DNA of 64,000 nt. Source: Cyanobium sp. ATX 6A2. GTDB lineage: Bacteria > Cyanobacteriota > Cyanobacteriia > PCC-6307 > Cyanobiaceae. Where the stretch lies: positions 248,001 to 312,000 of the forward strand of contig NZ_JAGQCU010000001.1 in the NCBI RefSeq assembly GCF_024346355.1. Direction: 5' to 3'. The notes beneath the pieces were generated by a model. It made no database searches. It was not told the origin of the DNA and saw only the letters and a program-made list of their open reading frames with translations. Within the stretch, counting starts at the first letter, position 1. Each line of letters begins with the position of its first letter. Shown here piece after piece: positions 50,814 through 59,883 of this stretch. Both the position numbers and the translations under genes were made by a program.

Positions 50814-50882
50814 CAAGGCCGCCGCAGGCCCCGGGCCGCCTGGGGTCCCGCTCCTACGGTCGTGCCATCCGCCGGCCCTGCC

Positions 50883-51062
50883 GTGACCCCCACCCCCAGC
50901 CCCCGCAACCGCAGCGAGCTCTTCAACCAACTGGCGGTGGCCTGCCTCGGCGCCGGTGTGGTCACCAGCGTGGCCGTGGCCCAGGGCCAGAACCCACTCA
51001 CAGCACTGGGCATCACCGTGTTCTCCGCGGTGGCGGCGGTGATGGCTGGCCAGCTGCTCTGA
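50883..51062 (+). CDS. Small membrane protein, unknown
   Basis: A 59-residue predicted protein from GTG at 50883. After a Pro-rich N-terminus (TPTPSPRNRSELFNQ) it is hydrophobic: LAVACLGAGVVTSVAVAQGQ and LGITVFSAVAAVMAGQLL, probably two short spans. No family recognised. The reading frame could begin at 50862. It lies 70 bases after ycf46 and 100 before the Lys/Asn-rich gene; codon use is like the chromosome's, giving moderate support. Confidence 0.5.
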   Translation: MTPTPSPRNRSELFNQLAVACLGAGVVTSVAVAQGQNPLTALGITVFSAVAAVMAGQLL

Positions 51063-51164
51063 AGCGAAGCCGGAGCAACCAGATCGCAAACCGAACGCGA
51101 TGGTGTTCGGCGATTCTGAACTGGATCAGGCTATCCATCACTGATCCCTTCTCGGCGAGACCCC

Positions 51165-52058
51165 ATGGCCCCCAACCCACACCGTGGTCTCTCGGGCACA
51201 GCTCTGGCCATGGCCCTGCTGATCACCAGCACCAGCACGCTGCCGGTGCTGGCCGCTGCCCCCCAACAGCGCCAGCTGGCCTCGGCGCAGCCCATCCTGC
51301 TGCTGGCGGAAAAATCCGAGGACGATAAAAACGAGAAAAAGAAGAAGAAGAAGAAGAAGCAGGAAAGCCAACAAAAGCAAAACAAACAACAATCAGATCA
51401 GAAAAAATCCAAAGGCAGCACGTCTCAAACCAACAAGGTCAGCGACAAGAAACGCGAAAAGATTTACGAGCAGGGACGCCAAGACGGCCTGAAGACCGGG
51501 AAGCAGAAGGGCAAGGATAAGGGCTTCCGCGAGGCGCAACGCCAGCAATGGAAAGCCTGGAACAACAACGATTGGCGGCGACACAACAACAGCCGACGCA
51601 ACATCTGGGTTACTCCAGTTCAGTACAACCGCGGCTTCTACAACAACCCATCATGGGCCCGGAATTCCAATTGGGGCAACAATCGCCCTTGGGGCGGCAA
51701 CAACAACAATTGGTACAGCAATAACAACAACCCGTCCTGGAGTTGGTGGGGCGGCCAGGCCCTTGGCTGGGGGGTCAACGCCCTGACCACGGCACTGATC
51801 GTCAACAGCGCCGTGAACAACGCCATCCGCCAGCGCCAGCCCACGGTTGCGGTGCCCAACAGCAGCATGCAGCTGTACTACGGCTCGGTGGAGCCCAGCG
51901 ACGACACCGACGTGACCTTTGTGGTGAACAAGAACGGAAACGCCTTCCAGATGGAGGCCGACTGCTCCGACGGACTGCTCGACGGCGAAGTTCCCATCAG
52001 CCTGGCCGAAGCGGAACTGATCAACACCGCCTGTCAGGTGGCCTTCGGCAGCATCTGA
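51165..52058 (+). CDS. Secreted Lys/Gln/Asn/Trp-rich protein, unknown
   Basis: A 297-residue protein unlike any I recognise. A signal peptide (ATG at 51165, core LAMALLITSTSTLPVLA, cleavage near AAA) is followed by an acidic-basic tract with eight consecutive lysines coded by AAG/AAA, then Gln/Lys-rich, then RRNIWVTPVQYNRGF, and an Asn/Trp-rich stretch (WGNNRPWGGNNNNWYSNNNN, from about 170). A hydrophobic segment (about 200-225, GWGVNALTTALIVNSAVNNA) precedes a compact C-terminal domain (SMQLYYGSVEPSDDTDVTF, DGEVPISLAEAELI) with two cysteines. Base composition in the middle is much more A-rich than the neighbours, a sign of low-complexity drift or transfer. Probably exported or surface-attached. 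Confidence 0.75.
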   Translation: MAPNPHRGLSGTALAMALLITSTSTLPVLAAAPQQRQLASAQPILLLAEKSEDDKNEKKKKKKKKQESQQKQNKQQSDQKKSKGSTSQTNKVSDKKREKIYEQGRQDGLKTGKQKGKDKGFREAQRQQWKAWNNNDWRRHNNSRRNIWVTPVQYNRGFYNNPSWARNSNWGNNRPWGGNNNNWYSNNNNPSWSWWGGQALGWGVNALTTALIVNSAVNNAIRQRQPTVAVPNSSMQLYYGSVEPSDDTDVTFVVNKNGNAFQMEADCSDGLLDGEVPISLAEAELINTACQVAFGSI

Positions 52059-52085
52059 GCCAGCTTCAACGCAGATCAGCCCCCG

Positions 52086-52628
52086 TCAGCCCACGCCCCA
52101 GAGCGATTGCAGTGCGGCGATGTCGGTTGCCGTGAACCCCGCTCCTCCACCGGCGATCCGGTTGTAGGACATCACCGTGTCCCCGGTGTCGTAGCGGAGT
52201 GAGAAGGGCTTGCCGTTGGGATGGTCAAGGCCCAGGCCGTGGCCGATCTCATGGGTGATCGTGATGCGCTCCGAGCGGGTGAGCCGGTTGCCGCCCCTGT
52301 TCTCCCAGGCGATCTCAAACCAACCGGGGTTCAGGGTGGCCTGACCCAGCAAGCCCCGCTCACCAAAATCGCCAACGCGATAGAGATCGATCTCAGTGCG
52401 GGCTGGGCTGCGGTTCTCAACGACGCGCAATCCGGTGAGCCGATCCACCTCGGCGAAGGTGGAGCGGATGAAGCGGGCCTCGCGATTCGAGATCGCCTCG
52501 GCCCTGGTGCCATCACCGAGCCTGCGGGGTCGACCGTTGATCCAGTAGCGCACCCGCGTACCGCCGGCAAAGCGGCGCAGACTGCGGGCCCAACGGCGAT
52601 CGATGATGGCCTCAAGCGGCAGTGCCAT
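52086..52628 (-). CDS. Metzincin-type zinc metallopeptidase (matrixin-like)
   Basis: A 180-residue protein with the zinc site HEIGHGLGLDH at 126-136, and the Met-turn TVMSYNR (Met153), the defining features of metzincins. Before it lies the QATLNPGWFEIAWENRGGNRLTRSERIT segment with the beta strands and calcium-binding region of matrixins. There is no signal peptide, propeptide or RTX repeat; the N-terminus MALPLEAIIDRRWARSL is not hydrophobic. Secretion route and substrate are unknown. The ATG at 52628 shares the CATG with the divergent gene's ATG. Convergent with the Lys/Asn-rich gene, 27 bases apart. Confidence 0.85.
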   Translation of the reverse strand: MALPLEAIIDRRWARSLRRFAGGTRVRYWINGRPRRLGDGTRAEAISNREARFIRSTFAEVDRLTGLRVVENRSPARTEIDLYRVGDFGERGLLGQATLNPGWFEIAWENRGGNRLTRSERITITHEIGHGLGLDHPNGKPFSLRYDTGDTVMSYNRIAGGGAGFTATDIAALQSLWGVG

Positions 52629-53853
52629 GCACACCAATCCCGGAGCCAGTCAGCGTAGGCAGTCCCCAGGAGGGGACATCGGCGAGGCCCTGCGGGCGGC
52701 CATGCCGGCCCTGGCCAACAAGACCTACTTCAACTACGGCGGCCAGGGGCCGCTGCCCACCCCCAGCCTGGAGGCGATCACAGACTGCTGGCGGCAGATC
52801 CAGGAGCTGGGACCCTTCACCGGCGAAGTGTGGCCCCTGGTGGAGCGCACCATGGCCGCCCTGCGTCAGCGCCTGGCCGGCTGGATGGGGGTTTCCCCCG
52901 CCCGGCTGGCCTTCACCGAGAACGTGACCAGCGGCTGTGTGCTGCCCCTCTGGGGGCTGCCCTGGCGGGCCGGCGATCAGCTGCTGCTCAGTGACTGCGA
53001 GCATCCCGGCGTGGTGGCAGCCTGCCGGGAACTGGCCCGGCGCCACCGGCTGGAGCTGCACGAGCTGGTGGTGCGCGACCTGGTGCAGGACCAGGAGGCC
53101 ACCGATGCCGCGCTGCTGGAGCGGCTGGAGGGAGCCCTTCGCCCGCGCACCCGGCTGGTGGTGCTCTCGCATCTGCTCTGGAACACCGGCCAGCTGATGC
53201 CCATCACCCGGGTGGCTGAGCAACTGCGTGGCCATGCCAACCAGCCGTGGCTGCTGGTGGATGCGGCCCAGTGTCTGGGCTCGATCCCCGTGGCGGAGGC
53301 GGCCGCGGCGGCCGACATCTACGCCTGCACCGGCCACAAGTGGTGCTGCGGCCCCGAGGGTCTCGGGGTGGTGGCGCTCTCAGAGCGGCTGCTGGCGGAG
53401 GCCCGGCCCACCCTGATCGGCTGGCGCAGCCTCGGCCATGAGGGGTCGGCGGAGAGCGCCTTTCATGCCGACGCCCGGCGCTTCGAGGTGGCCACCTCCT
53501 GTCTGCCCCTGTTCGCGGGGCTGAACCGCTCCCTGGAGCTGCTGGAGGCCGAGGGCGAGGCCGAGCAACGGCTCGAACGGATCTGCGCCCTGGCCGGCCG
53601 GCTGTGGCGGCTGCTCGCGCATCTGCCTGGGGTGGAGCCCCTGCTGCAGGTGCCTCCACCGGCGGGGCTGGTGAGCTTCACGGTGGACGGGCCGACGCCG
53701 GAGGCTCTGGTGCAGAGCCTGGGGGCACGGCGCATCTGGCTGCGCAGCCTCGATGACCCCCACTGTGTGCGCGCCTGCAGCCACATCACCACAACCGACG
53801 GCGAGCTGGATCAGCTCGTGGCCGCGCTGGCAGAGCTGATCCCACAACCGTGA
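52627..53853 (+). CDS. Class V aminotransferase fold enzyme (cysteine/cystine C-S lyase-like)
   Basis: A 408-residue pyridoxal-phosphate protein similar to the cyanobacterial C-DES cystine lyase and to NifS-like enzymes. Conserved parts: KTYFNYGGQGPLPTPSLEAI, the LVVLSHLLWNTGQLMPI element, VDAAQCLGSIPV and the lysine in CTGHKWCCGPEGLGV (about Lys238). The typical long Cys loop of true NifS desulfurases is not apparent, favouring the lyase group, which supplies sulfur for Fe-S clusters from cystine. The ATG at 52627 overlaps the divergent metzincin's ATG; ATG at 52702 is an alternative but removes conserved residues. Confidence 0.85.
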   Translation: MHTNPGASQRRQSPGGDIGEALRAAMPALANKTYFNYGGQGPLPTPSLEAITDCWRQIQELGPFTGEVWPLVERTMAALRQRLAGWMGVSPARLAFTENVTSGCVLPLWGLPWRAGDQLLLSDCEHPGVVAACRELARRHRLELHELVVRDLVQDQEATDAALLERLEGALRPRTRLVVLSHLLWNTGQLMPITRVAEQLRGHANQPWLLVDAAQCLGSIPVAEAAAAADIYACTGHKWCCGPEGLGVVALSERLLAEARPTLIGWRSLGHEGSAESAFHADARRFEVATSCLPLFAGLNRSLELLEAEGEAEQRLERICALAGRLWRLLAHLPGVEPLLQVPPPAGLVSFTVDGPTPEALVQSLGARRIWLRSLDDPHCVRACSHITTTDGELDQLVAALAELIPQP

Positions 53854-53858
53854 TTGAA

Positions 53859-53881
53859 CAAAAAAAGGGGCCGAAGCCCCT
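53859..53881 (-). terminator. Rho-independent terminator of aqpZ
   Basis: On the minus strand, a 6-bp stem AGGGGC with GCCCCT and a TTCG tetraloop is followed by a run of six or more T residues, a textbook terminator. It lies 34 bases past the aqpZ stop. On the plus strand it follows the lyase stop by a few bases, but without a T run in that direction. Confidence 0.9.
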
Positions 53882-53914
53882 GCATGTGGATGGGATTGCT
53901 CCCGATTGGATGGA

Positions 53915-54634
53915 TCAGGCCTCGTCGCTGAGCAGGTTGGTGTACACCCAGCCGGCGATCAGGGCGCCGACGATCGGCGCCACCCAGAACAGCCACAGCT
54001 GGCCCATGGCGTCGCCGCCCACCCACAGCGCCACACCGGTGCTGCGCGCGGGGTTCACCGAGGTGTTGGTGACGGGGATGCTGATCAGGTGGATCAGGGT
54101 GAGCGCCAGGCCGATGGGTACACCGGCGAAGCCGCCGGGGGCGAGCTTGTCGGTGGCGCCGAGAATCACCAGCAGGAAGAAGAAGGTGAGCACCACCTCG
54201 ATCACCAGAGCAGCCCAGAAGCCATAGCCGCCGGGGGAGTTGGCACCGAAACCGTTGGTGGCCAGGGCGTTGGCCCCCTCGATCACGAAGCCGGGGCGGC
54301 CGCTGGCCACCAGCTTGATCACCCCGCCGGCAATCACGCCGCCGATCACCTGGGCCACGATGTAGGGGAGGAGTTCACCACCCTTGAAGCGTCCACCGGC
54401 CCAGAGCCCGAAGCTCACCGCCGGATTGATGTGGCAGCCGGAGATATGGCCGATGGCATACACCATCGTGAGCAGGGTGAGACCGAAGGCGAGGGAAACG
54501 CCGAGGAACCCAAGCCCCAGGGGGTTGGCAGCGGCATTGTCGTAGGGGAAGTTGGCGGCCAGAACGGCACTGCCGCAACCACCCAGAACGAGCCAGAAGG
54601 TGCCGAACAGTTCGGCGAGAAATTTCTTGCTCAT
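53915..54634 (-). CDS. aqpZ: Aquaporin Z
   Basis: A water channel of 239 residues with six spans and two NPA boxes, HINPAVSFG and SVNPARSTG, the latter with the conserved selectivity Arg next to [32 protein letters not shown] and GAIDxxP-like [14 protein letters not shown] complete the AqpZ pattern. The ATG at 54634 is preferred over upstream ones because [21 protein letters not shown] is the usual start. A terminator follows. The 120 bases upstream to murE appear to hold only regulatory sequence. Confidence 0.96.
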   Translation of the reverse strand: MSKKFLAELFGTFWLVLGGCGSAVLAANFPYDNAAANPLGLGFLGVSLAFGLTLLTMVYAIGHISGCHINPAVSFGLWAGGRFKGGELLPYIVAQVIGGVIAGGVIKLVASGRPGFVIEGANALATNGFGANSPGGYGFWAALVIEVVLTFFFLLVILGATDKLAPGGFAGVPIGLALTLIHLISIPVTNTSVNPARSTGVALWVGGDAMGQLWLFWVAPIVGALIAGWVYTNLLSDEA

Positions 54635-54772
54635 GGGGACCGATTGGGCCATGGCATCAACGGATACAGCGACCGGAATTTAACCCACCACCATTACCGC
54701 GCAACGCAGCATGGGTAAACAGACACTCCCATGAACAGGGGAGCCACGGACCCCAGGCGCCGATGTCTGGCC

Positions 54773-56269
54773 TCAGCGGGCTCGCAGCGCCTGCTCCGCC
54801 TGCTCGCGATCATCGAAGTGGACCTTGGTGGTGCCGAGGATCTGATAGTCCTCATGGCCCTTGCCGGCGATCAGCACCAGGTCGTCGGGCGCGGCGGCGG
54901 CGATGGCGGCCGCGATGGCGGCGGCCCGGTCGCCCTCCACCTGCAGGTCGGTGCCGTCCGGGATGCCGGCCACCACGTCGTCGAGGATCCGCCCGGGGTC
55001 CTCGGTGCGGGGATTGTCGGAGGTCACCACCACCCGGTCGGCGAGGCCGGCGGCGATGGCGCCCATCTGGGGCCGCTTGCTGCGGTCGCGATCGCCGCCG
55101 CAGCCGAACACGCAGATCAGCTGCCCGTGGGTGAACGGCCTGCACGCCTGCAGGGCGTTCTGCAGGCCGTCGGGGGTGTGGGCGTAATCCACCAGCACCG
55201 CCGGCCTCCCCTCGCCGCTGCCCACCAGCACCCGCTCCATCCGCCCCGGCACCCCCCGGAAGCTGGCCAGGCCCTCGAGCAGGCTCTCCAGCGGCAGCTC
55301 CTGCTGCTGCAGCGCACCCACGGCCTGGAGCAGGTTCATGAGGTTGAAGCGGCCCACCAGGGGGGAGCGGAAGCGACCCTCCCCCAGGGGCGTGCGCAGG
55401 CGGCCGCTGACTCCCTGGCTCTCCATCACCAGCTCATCGATGAACAGCTCGGCGCCGGGATCCTGGAGTGAACTGCGCCAGCAGACCGGCCCCAGCCGCT
55501 GGGCCAGCCGGGCGCCCCAGCTGTCGTCGCTGTTCACCACCGCCCGGGGGCGACCGTCTGCGGCGAGCAGGGGCTCGGTGAACAGCAGGGCCTTGGCTTC
55601 GAAGTAGGCCTCCATCGACGGGTGGTAGTCGAGGTGGTCCTGGGTGAGGTTGGTGAACACGGCGCCGGCGAAGCGGCAGCCCGCCACCCGCTGCTGGTAC
55701 AGGGCGTGGGAACTCACCTCCATCGCGGCGATGCCGGCGCCGCGATCGGCGGCCTGGGCCAGCTGCATCTGCAGCAGGTCGGCGAAGCCGGTGGTGTGCT
55801 GGGCGGTGACGCTGTGGCCGGGCCAGCGGTTCACCAGGGTGCCGAACAGAGCCGCCGGCCGGCCGCTGGCCGTAGCCAGGTGCTCGATCAGGTGGGTGGT
55901 GGTGGTTTTGCCGTTGGTGCCGGTCACGCCGATCAGGCCGAGGCGCTGGCTGGGCTGCCCCCAGAAGGCGGCGGCCAGAAGGCCGGCCCAGCGGGCCACC
56001 GGCTCCGCCACCACCAGCACGGGGTCGTGGGCTGCCGGCGGCTCAACCGCCGCCGCCGCCGGGCCGATCACCGCGGCCACGGCCCCATCGGCCAGGGCCC
56101 GGCGCCAGAAGCGGCCCCCATCCACCTGGGTACCGGGCAACCCCACAAACAGGGTGCCGGGACCCACCCGGCGCGAATCGCAGCTGAGGCGTTGCACCTG
56201 AGTGGCGTCCAGGGCGGCCGGCGCCTCCAGACCCACCTGAGCGAGAAGGGCGTGGAGCGGGCAGGTCAT
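54773..56269 (-). CDS. murE: UDP-N-acetylmuramoyl-L-alanyl-D-glutamate--2,6-diaminopimelate ligase
   Basis: Adds meso-diaminopimelate to the UDP-MurNAc-dipeptide in peptidoglycan synthesis. The 498-residue enzyme has the ATP site [18 protein letters not shown] (about 114-131), [28 protein letters not shown] with the carbamoylated Lys region, and DNPRTEDP (about 410), which selects diaminopimelate over lysine. The ATG at 56269 is used; the frame continues upstream over the glutaredoxin gene without MurE resemblance. It shares the strand with the glutaredoxin-like gene and yidD. Confidence 0.97.
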   Translation of the reverse strand: MTCPLHALLAQVGLEAPAALDATQVQRLSCDSRRVGPGTLFVGLPGTQVDGGRFWRRALADGAVAAVIGPAAAAVEPPAAHDPVLVVAEPVARWAGLLAAAFWGQPSQRLGLIGVTGTNGKTTTTHLIEHLATASGRPAALFGTLVNRWPGHSVTAQHTTGFADLLQMQLAQAADRGAGIAAMEVSSHALYQQRVAGCRFAGAVFTNLTQDHLDYHPSMEAYFEAKALLFTEPLLAADGRPRAVVNSDDSWGARLAQRLGPVCWRSSLQDPGAELFIDELVMESQGVSGRLRTPLGEGRFRSPLVGRFNLMNLLQAVGALQQQELPLESLLEGLASFRGVPGRMERVLVGSGEGRPAVLVDYAHTPDGLQNALQACRPFTHGQLICVFGCGGDRDRSKRPQMGAIAAGLADRVVVTSDNPRTEDPGRILDDVVAGIPDGTDLQVEGDRAAAIAAAIAAAAPDDLVLIAGKGHEDYQILGTTKVHFDDREQAEQALRAR

Positions 56270-56295
56270 GACCGACCGGATGGCGATGGGCCTTT

Positions 56296-56583
56296 CTAGG
56301 CGCGAGGTGGCTCCACGGCGTGGCGCGCCAGCCAGTGCTGCAGCTGCGCGCCCTGCAGCCGGGGGGGCACCCGGGGGAGCTGGCGGGGTGCGCCACCCTC
56401 GCCGAACACCAGCAGCACCGGTACCTCCAGCCCGAAGCGCGCCTGCAGGGCGGGATCGTCGTCCACATCCACCACCGTGAGCGGCGGGGCCGGATCGAGG
56501 GCCCGCAGCTTCTGCTCGAGGCCCTCGCAGAGGCAGCAGTCGCGGCGGCTGTAGAGCAGCAGAGGCGGCAGCGGTGCGCCCAT
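56296..56583 (-). CDS. Glutaredoxin-like (DUF836 type) protein
   Basis: A 95-residue thioredoxin-fold protein: [22 protein letters not shown] carries a CxxC-like CCLC (16-19), then [10 protein letters not shown] with the cis-Pro. Resembles the glutaredoxin-related family often found next to yidD and rpsD in cyanobacteria. A redox role is likely; partner unknown. The start overlaps the yidD stop in TGATG. The variable C-terminus [14 protein letters not shown] is not informative. Confidence 0.8.
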   Translation of the reverse strand: MGAPLPPLLLYSRRDCCLCEGLEQKLRALDPAPPLTVVDVDDDPALQARFGLEVPVLLVFGEGGAPRQLPRVPPRLQGAQLQHWLARHAVEPPRA

Positions 56584-56795
56584 CACTCGGGCACCGGGTC
56601 ACAGCCGCAGGGGCTGAAGGGATGGCAGCGCAGCAGGCGGCGCAGCGTCAGCCAGCCCCCGCGCCAGGGCCCGTGGCGGGCGATCGCTTCCAGGCCGTAG
56701 GCACTGCAGCTGGGGATGAAGCGGCAGCGCGGACCGAGCAGGGGCGAGATCCAGGATCGGTAGAGCTGGATCAGGCCGACCAGCACCAGAGCCAC
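56583..56795 (-). CDS. yidD: Membrane protein insertion efficiency factor YidD
   Basis: A 70-residue small membrane-associated protein: [38 protein letters not shown], then [17 protein letters not shown], with the cysteine residues typical of YidD. It aids YidC-dependent insertion. GTG at 56795 is chosen to give the usual length; the frame extends upstream to 56936 with no family resemblance. It is separated from yidC, which is elsewhere in the window, and stands near rpsD. About 190 bases to rpsD hold the two promoters. Confidence 0.9.
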   Translation of the reverse strand: MALVLVGLIQLYRSWISPLLGPRCRFIPSCSAYGLEAIARHGPWRGGWLTLRRLLRCHPFSPCGCDPVPE

Positions 56796-56983
56796 CAGCC
56801 GGCTGACGGAATTGGGCTGAGCACTGGCCAGGGTGTCCAGCCCGGGCTGCGGGGCCAGGTCCAGGGCTCGGGGGCCAACGGATAGAATGGAACGTTGGCG
56901 CTGCAACGCGAGGCCAGCGGGGCTACCACCCAGCATGGCCGATGCCCGGCGGCGTCAGCGACCCTGTCCTTTGAACCGTCTTC

Positions 56984-57592
56984 ATGTCTCGCTACCGCGG
57001 CCCTCGCCTGAGGATCACGCGGCGCTTGGGAGACCTTCCCGGTCTCACCCGTAAGTCCGCCAAGCGGTCTTATCCCCCCGGTCAGCACGGCCAAGCCCGT
57101 CGCAAGCGCTCCGAATACGCCATCCGCCTGGAAGAGAAGCAGAAGCTTCGCTTCAACTACGGCATCTCCGAGCGGCAACTCGTCCGCTACGTGAAAAAAG
57201 CCCGTGCCCAGGGAGGTTCCAGCGGAACCAACCTGCTCAAACTGCTCGAGAATCGTCTCGACAACATCTGCTTCCGCCTCGGCTTCGGCCCCACCGTGCC
57301 CGGCGCCCGTCAGCTCGTGAACCACGGCCACGTGACCGTGAACGGCCGGCCCGTGGACATCGCCAGCTTCCAGTGCAAGGCCGGTGATGTGGTGGCCATC
57401 CGCGAGCGCAAGCAGAGCAAGAAACTGGCCGAGACCAACCTGGAGTTCCCGGGTCTGGCCAACGTGCCGCCGCACCTTGAGTTCGACAAGGCCAAGCTCA
57501 GCGCCAAGGTGATCAGCAAGTGCGAGCGCGAGTGGGTCGCCCTCGAGATCAACGAACTGCTGGTGGTGGAGTTCTACTCCCGCAAGGTCTGA
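56984..57592 (+). CDS. rpsD: 30S ribosomal protein S4
   Basis: A 202-residue small-subunit assembly protein: [22 protein letters not shown] is the cyanobacterial/plastid start, [23 protein letters not shown] and the S4 RNA-binding domain [34 protein letters not shown] follow. A strong terminator lies 24 bases after the stop, so it appears to be transcribed alone. Confidence 0.98.
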   Translation: MSRYRGPRLRITRRLGDLPGLTRKSAKRSYPPGQHGQARRKRSEYAIRLEEKQKLRFNYGISERQLVRYVKKARAQGGSSGTNLLKLLENRLDNICFRLGFGPTVPGARQLVNHGHVTVNGRPVDIASFQCKAGDVVAIRERKQSKKLAETNLEFPGLANVPPHLEFDKAKLSAKVISKCEREWVALEINELLVVEFYSRKV

Positions 57593-57615
57593 TCCAGCGA
57601 TTTCAGCCGCCCAGC

Positions 57616-57644
57616 GCCCCGCCGTTATCGCGGGGCTTTTTTTT
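57616..57644 (+). terminator. Rho-independent terminator of rpsD
   Basis: A 7-bp stem GCCCCGC/GCGGGGC with a seven-base loop, followed directly by eight T residues, 24 bases after the rpsD stop. The stem and T run lie within the last codons of the convergent geranylgeranyl-reductase-family gene, whose TAA is in the loop. Confidence 0.92.
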
Positions 57645-58902
57645 GCCAAGAATTGGGTTGCACCTGCCCCAGCAGGCCGAGGGCGATGCGGCGCAGGGCC
57701 CGGCGGCCCAGGCCCTGAAACGGGATCTCCCCGCCCAGCAGCCGCACCGCCAGCGCGGTGGAGCGGGGCTGACTGATGCCGTAGCGGTAGGTGAGGCCCG
57801 GCAGGCCGTAGAAGAGACGGGCCAGGCGCCGGGCCGCCTCGAAGTCGGAGGCCAGCAGCTCATGCACCCGGGCGGTGTGGCTGAGGGGATCGCCGGCCAG
57901 CAGTGCCTCGGCCGCCAGCCGGCCGCTGCGGATGGCGTGGAACAGCCCGTCGCCGAACAGGGGGTTGATCAGCCCGGCGGCATCGCCCACCAGCAGCACC
58001 CGACCATCGGGGCTGTGCAGGGGCTCGGGGCCATCCCAGAACGGCAGCGGGTGGGCATGGGCCCGCAGCCCCGCCAGCCTGCCCGGATCCACCCCGAGGG
58101 CAGCGGCATAGCCATCGATGGCCGCCCGCAGTCGTGGCCGCGCCCCGGGATCACGGCGGGCATCGCGGAAGCGCCCGTGGAACTCACCGGCGCCGATGTT
58201 GAGGTGATCGGCCTTGGGGAACACCCAGGCGTAGCCGCGACGCAGCACCCCGTAATCGAGATGGAGCAGGTCGGCCCGCAGCAGCGGATCACCCGGATGC
58301 CAGCGGTGGGGCACCTCCAGCTCCATCGCCAGCGCCACCCTAGGAGACGAGCGCAGGCCCACGCTGGCAGCCACCGCTCCGGAGGCCCCATCGGCGCCGA
58401 TCACGTGCCGGGCCCGCAGCCGCCGCTCGATCGCGGCTCCGCCGCCCGAATCCCGCTGCAGCAGCCGCAGCTCCACGCCGGCGGCAGTGGACTCCAGGGC
58501 TGTGAAGCTGTGGCCCTCGAGCACCCGGGCCCCGGCCGCGGCGGCCCGCTGCACCAGGGCCTGATCAAAGCGGGGCCGCTGCACCATCCACAGTCCCCGC
58601 GAGCGCTCAGCCGCGGTGCCCGGCGGATCGATCGCCGCTTCCACGGCTTCGGCAAAGCCCCAGCTGTGACGCATGCACCGCACCTGGGTGTCCACCACCG
58701 CCTCCGGCACCAGATCCAGCAACTCCACCTGCACCGGCACGGGCAGGCCACCACCGCAGGGCTTGTGGCGCGGCAGGCGGCGCTTCTCCAGCAGCACCAC
58801 CCGCAGACCGCCGCGGGCGGCGGTGGCGGCGGCCATGGCACCGGCCGGACCGGCGCCCACCACCGCCAGATCGACGTCAACGCCGGCGCCGGCCGTCACC
58901 AT
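57625..58902 (-). CDS. Geranylgeranyl reductase family FAD-dependent oxidoreductase
   Basis: A 425-residue flavoprotein: LAVVGAGPAGAMAAATAARGG (dinucleotide-binding), KRRLPRHKPCGGGLPVPV with the characteristic PCGGG, LWMVQRPRFDQALVQRAA, and GRVLLVGDAAGLINPLFGDGLFHAIRSGRLAAEALL. This is the family of ChlP, which reduces geranylgeranyl to phytyl for chlorophyll and tocopherol, but the protein differs enough from ChlP that I take it as a second family member of unknown substrate. The start GTG/ATG lies at 58902 overlapping the trpC stop by TGATG. The 3' end runs through the rpsD terminator. Confidence 0.85.
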   Translation of the reverse strand: MVTAGAGVDVDLAVVGAGPAGAMAAATAARGGLRVVLLEKRRLPRHKPCGGGLPVPVQVELLDLVPEAVVDTQVRCMRHSWGFAEAVEAAIDPPGTAAERSRGLWMVQRPRFDQALVQRAAAAGARVLEGHSFTALESTAAGVELRLLQRDSGGGAAIERRLRARHVIGADGASGAVAASVGLRSSPRVALAMELEVPHRWHPGDPLLRADLLHLDYGVLRRGYAWVFPKADHLNIGAGEFHGRFRDARRDPGARPRLRAAIDGYAAALGVDPGRLAGLRAHAHPLPFWDGPEPLHSPDGRVLLVGDAAGLINPLFGDGLFHAIRSGRLAAEALLAGDPLSHTARVHELLASDFEAARRLARLFYGLPGLTYRYGISQPRSTALAVRLLGGEIPFQGLGRRALRRIALGLLGQVQPNSWQKKAPR

Positions 58903-59789
58903 CAGCCCTCGATCAGGGTCTGCAGCGCGGCGGTGACATCCTGCTGACGCATCAGCGCCTCCCCAACCAGCACCGCGTCGGCCCCGGCGTCGAGGGCGCG
59001 GTCGAGGTCGTCGCGGCTGAACAGCCCCGATTCACTCACCAGCAGACAACCCTTGGCGCGCAGCTGCTCGCCGAAGCGGGTCATCAGCCGCTCGGTGGTG
59101 GCCAGGTCGGTGTGGAAGCTGGTGAGATCGCGGTTGTTGATGCCGATCAACTGCACCCCGTCGAGGGCCAGCACCCGCTCCATCTCCGCCGCGTCATGCA
59201 CCTCCACCAGGGGTGTGAGCCCCAGGCCGCGGGCGGCCTTGAGCAGGTAGGCCAGGTCGACGTCGCTGAGAATCGCGGCGATCAGCAGGGCGGCGTCGGC
59301 ACCGGCCGCCCGCGCCTGAAACAGCTGGTAGGGGCTGAGGATGAAGTCCTTGCAGAGCAGGGGGAGATCCACCACCTGGCGCACCTGCACCAGCACCTCG
59401 AACCCCCCCTGGAAAAAGGCCTTGTCGGTGAGCACCGACAGGCAGCTGGCCCCGCCGGCGGCATAGCCCCGGGCGATGGCCTCCGGATCGAAGTCGGCAC
59501 GGATCACCCCCTTGCTGGGGCTGGCCTTCTTCACCTCGGCGATCACCGCGGGCTTGCGGCAGCTGGCGCGCAGGGCCGCAACGAAGTCGCGGGTGGGCGG
59601 CAGCTCGGCCACCTGGCCGCGCAGCTTGTGCAGGCTCACCCGCTCGCGGGCACTGGCCACCTCCCGGTCTTTTTCCCAGACGATCTTCTCGAGGATGTGA
59701 CGGGGTTCCGCCTCCTCATGGGGAATCCCATATTCCAGATGGGCCACCCTCACCGAGGGATTGGGGGGCCTGCGGCGGATCTCCAACAC
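58902..59789 (-). CDS. trpC: Indole-3-glycerol phosphate synthase
   Basis: Closes the indole ring from CdRP in tryptophan synthesis. Product of about 295 residues: [20 protein letters not shown] is the cyanobacterial N-terminus, followed by [23 protein letters not shown] (catalytic Lys), [42 protein letters not shown] and the phosphate loop region [13 protein letters not shown], then [12 protein letters not shown]. Start is GTG at 59789 or TTG at 59786; no ATG precedes the conserved sequence. About 95 bases lie between its start and the lpd stop. Confidence 0.96.
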   Translation of the reverse strand: MLEIRRRPPNPSVRVAHLEYGIPHEEAEPRHILEKIVWEKDREVASARERVSLHKLRGQVAELPPTRDFVAALRASCRKPAVIAEVKKASPSKGVIRADFDPEAIARGYAAGGASCLSVLTDKAFFQGGFEVLVQVRQVVDLPLLCKDFILSPYQLFQARAAGADAALLIAAILSDVDLAYLLKAARGLGLTPLVEVHDAAEMERVLALDGVQLIGINNRDLTSFHTDLATTERLMTRFGEQLRAKGCLLVSESGLFSRDDLDRALDAGADAVLVGEALMRQQDVTAALQTLIEG

Positions 59790-59883
59790 GGCAGCGCGGC
59801 AGTGGTTGATGGTAGGGGCGCCAGCGGCCGCGCCAGGCCAGCCCTGGGCATCAGCCGATTGCGCTCCGCAACAGGCGATTGCG

